From: Branchiostoma floridae
Lineage: Eukaryota > Chordata > Leptocardii > Amphioxiformes > Branchiostomatidae
Assembly (NCBI RefSeq): GCF_000003815.2
Contig: NC_049997.1
Location: 16,767,967 to 16,831,966 of the forward strand
DNA: 64,000 nt
Direction of reading: 5' to 3'
Below are positions 32,421 through 44,695 of the stretch, piece after piece (position 1 is the first letter of the stretch; every line of letters starts with the position of its first letter). The notes under the pieces are model-generated. The model saw only the letters and a program-made list of their open reading frames with translations. It made no database searches and was not told the DNA's origin. Both the position numbers and the translations under genes were made by a program.

Positions 32421-32660
32421 TTAAGGGAAGCAACGTGAGCACCTTGAGCACATTTTAGACCCCAACGTACCAAAAATATAATAAAGACAAGAAATTATAA
32501 AATAAGTAAGCGTAAGTGAGGATACCTCTTTGGAAGTTTGTGGCAAAGAATTCCACCGGTCTGTACATATCGAAAAGAATAAAGGTCTTTCCCGGTGAGA
32601 GTGGATCAAACCCAACAGTACGGTTGAACACAACTTGTACTCACGGTATAAAACTGGCAT
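32421..32660 (-). pseudogene. LINE reverse transcriptase C-terminal remnant
   Basis: The minus frame contains RPLFFSICTDRWNSLPQTSK followed by VSSLTLTYF, matching the F(F/S)....WN.LP..V...SL..F signature of non-LTR element C-termini. It continues 79 codons without interruption but has no catalytic motifs, so it is a 5'-truncated insertion. Confidence 0.7.
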
Positions 32661-32739
32661 GCTACGTCTAAACGCGGCTCACCAATAAAGGCTAAACAAA
32701 ACTCAGAACAATAGACGAGTTAACAAAGCTAGCAAGAAT

Positions 32740-32845
32740 CTTTGAAACCGCCTTCCGTCGACTTGATATCACAAGATATTCAATACCCTGTTTAAAAAGA
32801 ACAATGGATAAAGGTTAACTAGCGGATAAAGGTAAACTAACGTAA
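32740..32845. mobile_element. CGCTAG-type MITE fragment
   Basis: GAAACCGCCTTCCGTCGACTTGATATC matches the right half of the copy at 62560-62748, and the end GGATAAAGGTTAACTAGCGG matches the right terminus at 48540. The left half is missing. Confidence 0.5.
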
Positions 32846-33111
32846 GCAACATGGCCCTACATCAGTCGGTAACCAAAGACGCCATATTGGAAATTTGGAC
32901 CAACCACATCCCTGACTGTGTGATGCGGCACACCGAAGTTATTTTGGTTCTCGCAAAAGTCATGTATAAAAAGGTGGTACCGATGACATTCAAACGGAAT
33001 AATAAATGTGACAACATATCCATCACCATATATGAACTTACCGGTCTATATCATCGACACTACATCACTAACACTTGAAGGTTGTACGTAAAAGGTCAAT
33101 ACCATAAGGTA

Positions 33112-33612
33112 TCAAGTAAATTTTATGGATGACATCCTATGCAGAGTGCAAAAAGTAATGAGAATGCGAAAAAAAGAAGATGGGTAAAAAACAAGATGGC
33201 TAGATTTTCAAAATAGACAGCATAAACGTCGGGAAAAGGTTTGAAATGACAAAACGTGGCATCACAACTAACAATTCATTTATCCCTGTATCAAAGGAGT
33301 GAACTAGTTTAGTAAAAGTGATACTTGTTAGTATCATTTGCCAAGCTGAAAACTACACTCATGATTTCCATATTGGTGCCACTCTTACAACTATTCAACT
33401 ATTATATAGCTAGTTTCACTTTTGCAACTAAAGTCATGGCTACCTCTCCAGTGTCACTTCTGCAAATATGATTAGGCTCGATACAACATATTTGCCCATT
33501 TTGGTCTACCTGATCATCCGGCGAAGCGAAAAAAAAAATTCTTGTTTTTTTTCCTGAAACTGAAATTCTTGTTTTTCTGAAATCAGGCGATGCCATCCAT
33601 AACATTTGCTTG
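33112..33612. mobile_element. GCCACAG-family MITE (copy 2)
   Basis: It runs in parallel with 20137-20572: TCAAGTAAATTTTATGGATG, CCTATGCAGAGTGC, CATAAACGTCG, TGACAAAACGTGGCATCACA, AGTAAAAGTGATAC, and at the right end GCGATGCCATCCATAACATT. The outermost GCCACAG bases are lost. It has an extra insertion of about 50 bp near 33520-33570. Confidence 0.7.
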
Positions 33613-35214
33613 TTGGAGGCACGTTATCTGTTTCCATTATATCGTGTACGCGTTGCCGTACGTGTGGATATCTTGAGCATCGATCAGAGGGTGAAAGGCG
33701 CTACCTGTTGACTGCTTTTAAAAGTGCAACCAGTCCAATGCGCCTTTTAGTACACGTTGATTTGGTTAATGGATGATGCCCAAGCACTCATCAATTTTCG
33801 GGAATTTGAAAAAAAAAAATTGTCAAAATTTTACCAAACTTTGAATTGTTGCTACGAAATAAGCAAATACATTAATATGCCGTGCATTGCAAAACAAAGA
33901 TCGGAAAACTTCTGCTTATTTTACATCATGCAAAGGTCAATTCCAAGGTCAAAGAAGATGTGAAAGACCAAAATTGAATATTCTATTCAGTATACCATAC
34001 TGTGTATGTTTTCAATCCTAATAAAGGCAACCTTTTTGTCAAATGTTTATATTTGCACGCTTGCGTCAGTATTGGGGTTCCCAGGTCCATATTTAATTTA
34101 AATCTACATGGCCGTGCACTTTTGCTCACAGATGTTTGCGTACATGCACTTTGCATTTTTACCTTTGTGGTACATTCTACTTTCATATGAACACCGTTAA
34201 AAACTGTCGGATCAACATTTGAAGACAATGAATACATGGCAAACTCAGGCAGTTGAGCTGATATTGGGTACCAACCCATACATACATTTTACATTTTTAC
34301 ATCTACACATAATTTATCATGATCATAGTCATCAGCAAAATGTTACTTAACTATTGACAATTTTGATGACTCTTGGCTGCAATGTGGCAATACTTTTACA
34401 TCTGAATAAAGCATTATTATATAATCAACTAGAACTCAGCTTGTTAACGTATACTTCAAATGAAACAACACGATTAAGCCTAAAGACAACATTTCTTATT
34501 ACAAACAGAACATAAGTTTAACTTGATAGATAAGTCTAGAACTTGGCTTGGGGGTCAGAGATCTAGTCCACGTACAGGTAACGTATTAGGTAACAGATTG
34601 GAAGCTACATACAGTGCAGAGTGGTTTAACTAGAGAAACGTTTTATAGACGAGATGTAGATTTCAAGGGCAGCAAATACGTTTTTGTACAGTTAGGCTAT
34701 GTTGATTTCATTATATGGATGACATTCTCCTGTAATCCCAAACATGATGCGAGCGTGCGAACAAAATTTGCATCCATCATGAAACCGTAGTGGTTTGAAA
34801 GGCTGAACAAATGACAAACATCGAGTATTGAATATCGAAAAATAGAATCTTAATTTTCGTTTTCGTAGTCTCCTTCTTTGACATTGGAATTGACGTTGAC
34901 ATTTGTGTATGTTTTCCGATATATATATATTCCTTTTAATCTACGGCATGTATTTGCTCTGCTTCTTTTACAGCTGTTTTTTACGAGTCAGAGCATAGTG
35001 AAAAGCCTATTTATGTTATTTTTGGAAATGGCTTAAAATTAATGCGCTCAGATGTCATCCATGTACTCAAAGTAACATAGTCTTATCACGTCCTGGAAGC
35101 GCCTGTAGTAGAATAGATATAGTTAGACCATCTTCTGTGAGCTGTTCGACACCACAGTGGTGGTTATGACTTCGCACTGTTAAATAGCATTTCAGGATAC
35201 GAAATGTCAAGGAT
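33613..35214. other. Mostly featureless intergenic sequence
   Basis: AT-rich. GTACGTAC-like and (TA)n patches only. A 76-codon minus frame at 35067-35297 lacks any recognisable motif. TTATATGGATGACAT near 34714 recalls the GCCACAG-family terminus. Confidence 0.35.
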
Positions 35215-36025
35215 GTTGCAATTGCTAGCCCTCCTCCGCGTTGGATCCCAACCAAGTTTGCAGCATAAGTGACTTCAAAGAGATACAAATCATACATTCA
35301 TATTTACAGCTGCTTTTAAATATTGCCCGTCTAGTTTTGTCAAACTTGATACATGTAGTCCATTTCCTGCTTTCAAGTCTTTTCCGTAACAAGCATCTTC
35401 AGGCCATCAGTTGTCAATGGTAATGAGAAACGTATCTTTAACGCCCAACATTCACTTTAAATCAGCGCTATAACCGTAGACTGGCCATGGTAGGCATGTT
35501 TAGACTAAATACTTTGTTTGAGCAAGGCAGGGTATAAAATATGAAGAATATTGCAATTGCATACTGTCTTCGTCTCTGGAACTTAACCATATTTGCAGCA
35601 TAATAAGTGACTTCAAAGAGATATAAATCATACATTCATATTCACAGCTGCTTTCAAATGTTGCTTATCTAGTTTTGTCAAAATTGATACATGTAGACCA
35701 TCTCCAGATTCAAAGTTTCTCTGTAACAAGCGTCAATGAGAAACGTATCTTTAACGTCTAACATTCACTTTAAATCAGCGCTATGACCATTGAGCGGTAG
35801 GCATGTTTGGACTACATCCTTTCTTTGAGCAATGCAGGGTATAAAATATGAAGAATATTGAAATTGCATTCACTCCTCATCTCTAGAACTATCATCTCTC
35901 ATCTCCAAATTTAAAGTATTCTCCATAACAAGCGTCTTCGGGCCACCAGACGTGAATGGTAATGCAAAACGTATCTTTAACGCCCAACATTCACTTTAAA
36001 TCAGCACTGTAACCATCGAGTGGTA
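35215..36025. repeat. Tandem repeat, about 338-bp period, 2.5 copies
   Basis: GTGACTTCAAAGAGATA starts units at 35269 and 35607. Shared segments are CATACATTCATATT.ACAGCT, AACAAGC.TCTTC, AAACGTATCTTTAACG and CATTCACTTTAAATCAGC; the last is present three times (35450, 35767, 35988). The third unit is partial. Confidence 0.8.
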
Positions 36026-36528
36026 CCGGTATCAGCCAGACGGAGGTGACCCGTCAATTCCAGTACACTCAATCAGTTTCAGTCCGATCCTTCGAACGTG
36101 ACTAGAAATCGACATCATTCGTTTGGGTATGTGGTAGATTCCAAGAAGCCAAGAGGGATTTCAAACTGTGGCTGAGTGGTGAGTATGAGAGTTATGTATT
36201 TCCTAGGTAAGCTGTACTCATAGACAAGTTGATCTCATGGCCTAATGAATGATGAATTGATATTACTTTCATATGTTTCTAGCTACGTTCATAATTATTC
36301 TTCAGCGTCAAAAAATGAGCAGGCAGATGTATGAAATATAAAGATATACTTGACATATGGAAGGAAATGGAAAATATTGGTTGAACGCGCTTAAGTTACA
36401 GCATTGTCCCTGCATTTGAAACTGATGTACTTATAACCATTATGGTGCAAAATCATTCATAATAATGTTCATCTAATGTCGATACTGCACGTTGCGGGGT
36501 ACTGATACAGAGAACTTGCCAAGGGCAA

Positions 36529-36692
36529 NNNNNNNNNNNNNNNNNNNNNNNNNNNNNNNNNNNNNNNNNNNNNNNNNNNNNNNNNNNNNNNNNNNNNNNN
36601 NNNNNNNNNNNNNNNNNNNNNNNNNNNNNNNNNNNNNNNNNNNNNNNNNNNNNNNNNNNNNNNNNNNNNNNNNNNNNNNNNNNNNNNNNNNN
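36529..36692. other. Assembly gap (164 N)
   Basis: 164 N. Frames through it are artefacts. Confidence 0.99.
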
Positions 36693-36832
36693 CATTGCTC
36701 TGAGTACGGAGAATGCCGTTTCCAAACTTTAAGTGTAAGTTAAAACACAAATGATCCACGACATATACTTTTGAGACCATCCATTGAGACCTGACAACTG
36801 CCAAATCCAACAATGAAAGCACGTACATCATC

Positions 36833-37012
36833 TACGACATAGTCCTGTAGTATAATGCATCATGTCCTAGCAATGTCAAAGGCTATTTGCAAATCAAAAC
36901 TTCTTCAGCCAAACACGTTAATCATTTACGACCGAGTCCTGCTTTCTAATGCATTATGTCTTTCCGATGTCAAAGGCTATTCGTAACTTAAAACTTCTTC
37001 AACTAAAAGAAC
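36833..37012. repeat. Tandem duplication of about 94 bp
   Basis: ATGTCAAAGGCTATT occurs at 36872 and 36967, with matching AATGCATNATGTC ahead and AAAACTTCTTCA behind. Confidence 0.6.
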
Positions 37013-37640
37013 TTTCTCTGGGGATTTCTTAGCTCTCAGGAAGTCCCTAATGGAAGATGTCTTCTGGCGTAAAGATGTCAAAATTGTGGAGACGTAAAAA
37101 CCTTCCGCCTCTGAAATCCACTCCCGTGAGGCGGCTCGGGGGTAAGTAAAGAAGCTGAGTGCACCATCTGGTTGGCAGGACTCGAGATAGTCAGCCCTGA
37201 TTTAAACACATTTTCCCGGCCAACCGTCATCCATTTGCGACGTGATGCATCGATGGCATCGGAAATTTTGCTCGTCCATAACTCTGTGTTTTATGCACAC
37301 AAGTTTTACTTTAAAGGGGAACTTGGAACGTTCAATGGCTCTTCCACACAATATTTGTTTCTTTTTTGTTTCTTTTGCTAAATGTACGGGAACGTATCTT
37401 AGTTCTATATCAAAGTTGAAATTCAATGCTACTATTGCTTCATTCATTTTCTAGGTTACCTTTGTCTTTTTTATTTCAGTGGTTGCTGTAGATAGTACTT
37501 ATTTGTTTGCTTGACTTTGTGTTTAATGTTTGTAAATATATACGGGTATCTTTGTTCTGAGCTAAAAGCTGAACTACTATGAAAACTTTGGATTTTGGGG
37601 AAATTTTGGAATTTCAATTGTTATCTGTTAACAACACTTT
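37013..37640. other. Intergenic, no supported gene
   Basis: A GGCTCGGGGGTAAGTAA donor-like site at about 37133-37148 is the only gene-like signal. Overlapping open frames at 37172-37454 on both strands are not recognisable. Confidence 0.3.
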
Positions 37641-37644
37641 TATC

Positions 37645-37705
37645 TGTTACGTCACAGTATGCAGATAGAACACGTGACTCTGTAAGCAGTGGAACATAAG
37701 TTGCA
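37645..37705 (+). repeat. CACGTG / ACGTCA core repeat (copy 2)
   Basis: TTACGTCA at 37647-37654 and CACGTG at 37671-37676 are 16 bases apart, as at 7384-7440 (inverted) and 59236-59300. Flanks GCAGATAGAACACGTGACTC and CAGTGGAACATAAGTTGCAG are shared. Confidence 0.55.
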
Positions 37706-38309
37706 GAAAGCCTATGGCTCCTCCCTCTGTGTTGCATTCCTTGACAAAGGCTAAAACTGAATTTGGGTAAGTCCACTTTTTGGTGATTCAGTATTAAAAG
37801 ATTCAGTATTACTTCAACCAATTTAGATTAACTTTTTTTCAACCTGTATTCAGCCTTGAGTGCATATCCGTTCGACCTAAGCCAAGGCAAGGTGTCCTTG
37901 TTTTTTTATTGAAATGGGTTACATAGAGAGCAGCCACCTAATCCCTGTCTATTGCTTTGGGAGCTGCCATTGTATCAAGATTTAAATCTAGTTCTTTTGA
38001 ACTGTAAGAATTAGGTTAATAGCATCCACCAGCAAACGACCGGAGCTGAATGAGAGGGTCCATTCAAAATCAAAGACGAACATCGTCAAATCCTCTTTAC
38101 AGGAAGATTACGGTCGACTAAGCTTCCCGAAAATCAATTCTTACTGTAAGCTTCAAAACTTGTGAAACACTGGGAGGATCAGACTTGTTATCTTATCTGG
38201 TCTTATTACCCCAGGCAATGTTGGAGGAAATCCATAACAATTCTTATCTCGTTATAACGATTTCAGACCAATAGTGGTCTTTCTTAGAGGTTATGTCTTC
38301 TTGTAAGTT

Positions 38310-40300
38310 CCATTGATGCTGTACCATCAATACACAACGAGAACAGTACTTGATGCTGTACACCATCAATGCACAGCTACCACTTTCCTTGGTGCTAACG
38401 TTAAATAGTACTTACATGGCTAGCCCTGACATTGGTGCTGAACACCATCAGTACATACACAAAGTACCTTGTCCTTGTGTTAAACACCATCAATGTACAA
38501 CTTACCATGTCCTAGATGCCGATCAGCATCAATGCACAAATATTCCTTTTCTTGTGCTGAACAACATCAATACATACACAGCTAAACCCGTCCTTGGTGC
38601 TGAACACCATCAATACATGCACAAGTAGCTCTGTCCTTGGTACAGAACGTCATTAACACATACACAGCTAAACCTATCCTTGGTGATGAACACCATCAAT
38701 GCACAACTAGCCCTAACCTAGGTGCTTATCACCATCAATGCAAAACTACCCCTGTCCTTGGTGATGAACACCGTCAGTACATACCCAACTTTCCCTGTCC
38801 TTAGTGCTGAACACCGACAATGCACAGCTAACCCTGTCCTTGATGTTAAACATTAAATGTTACATGCACAATTATCCCTGTCCTTGGTGCTGAACATAAA
38901 ATGATACATGCACAATTATCCCTGTCCTTGGTGCTGAACACCGTCAGTGCACAACTAACCCTGTCCTAGTCGGCGATTACCATCAATGCACAAATAGTCC
39001 TACTCTTGGTGCTGAACACCATCAACACATACACAGCTAACCCTGTCCTCGGTACTGAACACCATCAATGCACAACTACCCCTGTTCTTGGTGCTGAATA
39101 CCATAGATACTTACACAGCTAACCCTGTCCTTGGTGATGAACACCGTCAGCACATACCAAAGTTTCCCTGTCCTTGGTGCTGAACACCGTCAATGCACAA
39201 CTAACCCTGTCCGTGGTGCTGAACATTAAATGATACATGTACAATTATCCCTGTTCTTGGTGCTGAACACCATCAATGCACAACTACCCATGTCCTTGGT
39301 GCTGAATACCATAGATACTTACACAGCTAACCCTGTCCTTGGTGCTGAACATTAAATGATACATGCACAATTATCCCTGTTCTTGGTGCTGAACACCATC
39401 AATGCACAACTACCCATGTCCTTGGTGCTGAATACCATAGATACTTACACAGCTAACCCTGTCCTTGGTGCTGAACATTAAATGATACATGCACAATTAT
39501 CCCTGTTCTTGGTGCTGAACACCATCAATGCACAACTACCCCTGTCCTTGGCGCTGAACACCATCAATGCACAACTACCCCTGTCCTTGGTGCTGAATAC
39601 CATAGATACTAATACAGCTAACCCTGCCCTTGGTGATGAACACCGTCAGTTTATACCCAAATTTCTCTGTTCTTAGTGCTGAACACCGTCAATGCATAAC
39701 TAACCCTGTCCTAGTCGGCGATTACCATCAATGCACAAATATTCCTACTCTTGGTGCTAAACATCATCAATACAACCCCTCTCCTGGTTACGGACCGCCA
39801 TCAACACACACACAGCTAACCCTGTCCTTGGTACTGAACACCATCAATACAAACAAAGGGAAACATGTCCTTGCTGCTGAACACAATCAATACATGCACA
39901 AATCCCAACTAGCCCTCCTTTCCATTCGATTTGTGCAAAACTTGCCCAGTCCTTAGAAATGAACACCATCAATATGTGCACAACTTCCTCTGGCCTTGGT
40001 GCTGAACACAATATATACATACACAACTGACCCTGCCCTTGGTACTGAACACAATCAATACATACACAACTATCCCTGCCCTTGGTACTGAACACAATCA
40101 ATACATACACAACTATCCCTGCCCTTGGTGCTGAACACAATCTATACATACACAATTAGTCCTTCCATCGGTGCTGAACACCATTAATGCTAACACAGCC
40201 ACCCTGTCCTTGGTACTGAATGCATTCAATACTTACAAGTTCCCCTGTCCTTGGTGCTAAACGCCATCAATGTAAACACAACAAGCCATGTTGTCTGAGT
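38310..40300. repeat. Minisatellite of 39-44-bp units, about 2 kb
   Basis: The unit consensus combines CCCTGTCCTTGGTGCTGAAC with ACCATCAATGCACAACTAA (39 bp); a variant with ATTAAATGATACATGCACAA is 44 bp. There are about 50 units. Between 39251 and 39503 units are grouped in a 126-bp higher-order repeat (CTGTTCTTGG at 39251, 39377, 39503). Frames on both strands (up to 108 codons) come from the 39-bp periodicity and are interrupted in most units. Confidence 0.95.
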
Positions 40301-40685
40301 TAAATACGTAACCAATACGGACACCTTCTTATCGTTTTCCTGCATAAGCCGGGATGGATACCGTTTCATGACATTTCATGAATCATGGATGATCCCCAAC
40401 ATATCCCCCGGCTGTCTTAGAACTAGAAGATGGAGAGATAGCTTCGGACACCCGTGCTGTACGGGGTATTAGTATTGACGTCACAACTACGGCAAATAAA
40501 TGGACCTGTCAAGACTGAGAAATCACTTTCTTTTTCTTTACAGCTCGGAAGGTAGACTCTGTCGCCGCTGATATTGTGTCCGGTTTGCCTCGTTAAAGTA
40601 GTCTAATGATTCTTGGGGCGTTCATGTAGAGCGTGTACAAACTTCGAAACTAAGATGGAATCCTGTGATTGACTGTACAGCGAAA

Positions 40686-40930
40686 GGTTGTATCTCACTG
40701 CACTTGCGTCAAGCTTGCGTCACTGCGGGGTTCGAAAGATACTCAATGAATTTCAGAGATAGGGAACGAATTTTCTTATTCTTTCGTGTATTTTGTCGTC
40801 TTCTAATTCATAGTTTTACATATTAAGCAAAATCTAAATTTAAAAAAATCTGATAAAATAGCGAAACGGTGACGCAGTAAACGAACCCCACAGTGACACA
40901 AGCTTGACGCAAGTGCAGTAAGAGTGCACC
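40686..40930. mobile_element. GGTGGTATCTCACTGCACTT MITE (copy B)
   Basis: The left GGTTGTATCTCACTGCACTT, continuing GCGTCAAGCTTGCGTCACTG and CGGGGTTCGAAAG, pairs with the right CGAACCCCACAGTGACACAA through GCAAGTGCAG. The CGTCAAGCTTG variant in place of GGGCACCGGTG is present in both arms, so the arms have been kept matched. Confidence 0.8.
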
Positions 40931-41344
40931 TGAATGTTGTTTCATAGCCCTTTGAGACCGTAAGGGAGATGGATTGCTATATCCTATGTCTAAGGCAATG
41001 TATTGGAAGGCGGATCTGAGCACAAAATGGTTTGGTATCATTATCATATATATCATACAAATGCACTTGGTATTATACAAAACATCGGCACATCTGCAAA
41101 CAACATCATCTCCCGCTTTTTTCACTTAAATGCCTTCATCCACATCATATTCTGGGCACACTACGTCAATCTCATTTGCAAATACTCCGGCTGATCCCAC
41201 TTAGATTTCATTGTATTTGTACGAACTGTATTTGTGTTTTTTGTATTTGTGTGTTTTTTAATATTTGTTGTCCATGTGATATGGAGAAAGTGTCTACAAT
41301 AAAGTTGAAATTAGAATATATAACCTCAAATTAGGTCAATGTTT

Positions 41345-41440
41345 TCTCGATGAAAGTTAGACATCCTGGTAATAAGGTTAACAAAATAGCGTTACTCATT
41401 ACAAGCAACTGGATACAGTTTTGTAAAATCAGGTCAAAGT
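41345..41440. repeat. Fragment of the CAGTTACTCAAGCAACT repeat family
   Basis: CGATGAAAGTTAGACATCCT, GGTAATAAG and CAAGCAACTGGATACAGTTTT match 49406-49500 and the arms of 9699-9868. A CAATAAAGTTG tail of another retroposon ends just upstream (41297-41308). Confidence 0.5.
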
Positions 41441-41749
41441 TTGCTGTAACTAAATGTTTATTTGTTTCGCACTTAAAAGAAAAAAAACAATAAATACATG
41501 GCAACGAATCATAAAAGAACATCACAGTGCAACTATCATGGTTGCAACATCTACAAACAAAAAGTTTCATCCTTGTGAATATAGTTCTGGCAAAGTTTGC
41601 ATTCAGATGTTTGCTTATTCAACACAGACCCAACAATAGTGAGACCGTCTAAAGCCTCAGGGTATATCCTAAATCACGTCTATCTGAAGTAGGCTACACG
41701 GCGATAAGTAGTGGCCACTGACGCCGCCGAGATCCCATTTCACCCGTCT

Positions 41750-42790
41750 CTGTCGCCGTCTACACACCCGTGTGTTTATCATTGTGATTTTTATGATTCC
41801 TATTCCTTTAATAATTTTTGGCACAAGAATGGAATAATAAATTTCAACGTAGGTTTGTAAGGGGACGTACCTTGATGCTGAAGTCTTCAAGCGTTGGTTA
41901 CACTTTTATTTGCAAGGGCAGACCAATGAATAAGGTGGTTATCAGAGAAAAGTCGTCGTCTACACACCCGTTTGTCTATTATTGTGATTTGTATTATTCC
42001 TGTCCTTTAATAATTTTTGGCACAAGAATGGCATAATCAATTTCAACGTAGGCTTTTAAGGGGACGTACCTTGATGCTGAAGTCTGGAAATGTTTGTTAC
42101 ACTTTTGTTTGCAAGGGCAGACCAATAAACAACGTAGTTATCAGAGAAAAGTCGTCGTCTACACACCAGTTTGTCTATTATTGTGATTTGTATTATTACT
42201 GTCCTTTAATGATTTTTGGCACAAGAATGGAATAATCAATTTCAACGAAGGTCTATCAGGGGACTTATATTGATGCTGAATTGAAGTTTGCAAATGTTAG
42301 CTACACTATCATTTGCAAGAGCAGACCAATGAATATAGTAGTTATCAGTGAGAAGTTGTCGTCTACACACCAGTTTGTCTATCGTTGTGATTTTTATGAT
42401 CCATATGCCTTTAATAATTTTTGGCACAAGAATAGAATAATCCATTTCAACGTAGGTCTATCAGGGGACTTATATTGATGCTGAATTGAAGTTTGCAAAT
42501 GTTAGCTACACTATCATTTGCAAGAGCAGACCAATGAATAAGGTAGTTATCAGCGAAAATTCGTCGTCTGCACACCAGTTTGTCTATTATTGTGATTTTT
42601 ATGATTCCTAGTCCTTTAATGATTTTGACACAAGAATGAGATAATATATTTCAACGTAATACTATGTTTTTATCAGGGGACCTACCTTGATTCTGAAGTT
42701 TGTAAATGTGAGTTACACAGAATTTTTCACAGTTGATTCGCAAGAGCAATGAATAAGGTATACATCAGTGAACAGTCGTCTATAAAATAG
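41750..42790. repeat. Tandem repeat, about 200-205-bp period, 5 copies
   Basis: GTCGTCGTCTACACAC-type starts at 41752, 41952, 42151, 42355 and 42560. Shared: TTTAATAATTTTTGGCACAA, ATTTCAACGTAGG, GATGCTGAA and TTTGCAAGGGCAGACCAAT. Open frames repeat with the array and contain stops in sister units, so I do not call a gene. Confidence 0.9.
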
Positions 42791-42892
42791 ATTCAAATGG
42801 TGTATCTACTCCTTTTCTGTAGCCCTAAGTCACAAAGCTTTGTGCAATCACTACAGCAGGGTTCTAAGCTTCTGGTAGTGATGTGTAGTCTT

Positions 42893-43015
42893 TCCAAAAT
42901 GCTGAGTTCTAATCAGACGAAGCAGTATGTTGCATTCTAATGTCTTTGGTATGACTTCGCAGGGATCAAACTCACGACCTATCCGCTTGGCTATTGCGAC
43001 GGTGAGTAAAGGTAA
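42893..43015 (-). mobile_element. SINE fragment, minus strand
   Basis: The reverse complement shows AATAGCCAAGCGGAT (A-box-like) closely followed by GAGTTTGATCC (B-box-like), then TGCGAAGTCATACC. The spacing between boxes is too short for an intact tRNA head, so it carries a deletion or is degenerate. Confidence 0.4.
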
Positions 43016-43192
43016 GATACAGCAGTGTATGCTGATACAGACAAAGCATAGGCTATCCAAACGATTGACGGTCCTTCTGCAACAAGAATCCGATAGAGAG
43101 GATTCCAATGGCATTAAATTGCACATCCAAATGGACAGATAAGTCGACCCAAGTCGACCTAATGAACGCTATACGTTATACCTAATAGCGGT

Positions 43193-43552
43193 GCCTACAA
43201 ATATACAGCGCGCAATGGGACGATAGAGAAAGACACATAGCAACTGTTTCTACGGTCTTAGATGGGGTACCCAATATACGATGGTGTATCAACAAGGTTA
43301 GAGTTACCCGGTTCCTCAGCTGCGCACTGTACAACCATATTTGTTTGGGGCAACCTAAGCCACAGCATCGCCTGGCACAGTTGTATCGCCTACAAATATA
43401 CAGGGCGCAATGGGACGATAGAGAAAGACACAACGCAATTGTTTCTTAGATGGAGAGTCCAATACTCGATGGTGTATTAACAAGGTTAGAGTTACCTGGT
43501 TCCCCAGCTGCTCACCGTACAACCATAATTTGTTTGGCACAATCTAAACCAC
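43193..43552. repeat. 195-bp tandem duplication
   Basis: GCCTACAAATATACAG at 43193 and 43388, with nearly identical CGCAATGGGACGATAGAGAA, CGATGGTGTAT.AACAAGGTT, AGAGTTACC.GGTTCC and GTACAACCATA segments in both. Confidence 0.85.
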
Positions 43553-43554
43553 AG

Positions 43555-43605
43555 TAGGTAAATCTTATGGATGACATTAGTGCGCTCATCAACATTTACC
43601 TGATT
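43555..43605. mobile_element. Solo terminus of the GCCACAG MITE family
   Basis: CCACAGTAGGTAAATCTTATGGATGACATT matches the TIR of 20137-20572. The rest of the element is absent or unrecognisable. Confidence 0.4.
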
Positions 43606-43669
43606 TTGAAGAAAGACCATCCATTTAGAATAAGTGTTATGTTTGTACCTGTGTATGTATTTTTATTTT

Positions 43670-44660
43670 GCTCACCTGGCTGAGATGAAAAGTTCACCAG
43701 TAAAATGAAAGTTTAAAACAGATGCAGCACAAGATGGTGTCGCAGTATCCCGCATTGGCCCCGCACATGCCTCTAACATGCCTTTCATACATTCCCTGAC
43801 AGGCAACATTTTTTACTCAACGTGCAAAGATGAAGTTTTCACCAATAAAAAGAATCTGGTGTCACAGTAATTATGTATAACTTCGCACTTTACATGCACT
43901 AACACCTCCGCCATGCATTCCCTTACAGAGAACACTTTACTCAGCTTGTTGAGATGAACTGCAAACAAGTGTAAAGAATGTTTGCAAGAGAGAAGCCCAG
44001 GGTGGAGTTACATAATCATTACTTCGCACGAAGCTCCCATGTCTTCAACATTTCTGTTATGTATTCTCCGACAACATTTTGTACTCGACGCCCTAAGATG
44101 AACTACTCACCACATAACAAGAAAGGTTACAACAGAGATAGTACAGGGATGTACAATAATTATGACTTTGCACAAAGCTCAACGCTTCCAACACCTTTGT
44201 AATGCATTCTGATTCTCTGACAGACTACAGTTTTTACCCAGGCCCTCAGCTTTGAGATGGAATGCTCACCGGTGTAAATAAAGTTTACAAGAGAGCTAGC
44301 ACAGGAAGGCGTCAAAATGATTTAGCACGAAGCTCACAGGCCTCCACCATTTCTGTTATGTATTTCCCGACAGCATTTCGTACTCGGTGCCCTAAGATAA
44401 ACTTCTCACCATATAAAAAGAAAGTTTACAGAGAGCTAGCACAGGGAGATGTCACCGAAATTATGCCTCCAATGCCTCTGTCATGATTCCCCGACAGACA
44501 TTACTTTTCCCTGAGAATGCGAAGATGAACTGCTCACCAGTGTAAAGGAAGTTTACAGAGAGCTAGCACAGGGATGTGTCACAATAATTATGACTTCGCA
44601 CGAAGCACACATGCCTCCAACACGTCAGTGATGCATTTCCGGCATCATGTACGACACTGG
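43670..44660. repeat. Diverged tandem repeat, about 125-170 bp, 6-7 copies
   Basis: Repeated order: AAGATGAACT.CTCACCA, GTNTAAAGAAAGTTTACA, GAGAGCTAGCACAGG (44291, 44435, 44558), GTCACAATAATTATGACTTC, GCACGAAGCTC, then a CCTCCAACA..TCTGTNATG stretch. Short frames are not conserved across units. Confidence 0.75.
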
Positions 44661-44695
44661 TAAGCCTGGATAGCTGCCATAAATAAATACTCCTG

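Noticed and set aside
38350-40155. Repetitive frames on both strands of the minisatellite
   Set aside because: A 39-bp unit leaves frames open by periodicity. Variant 43-44-bp units shift the frame, and both strands are open alike.
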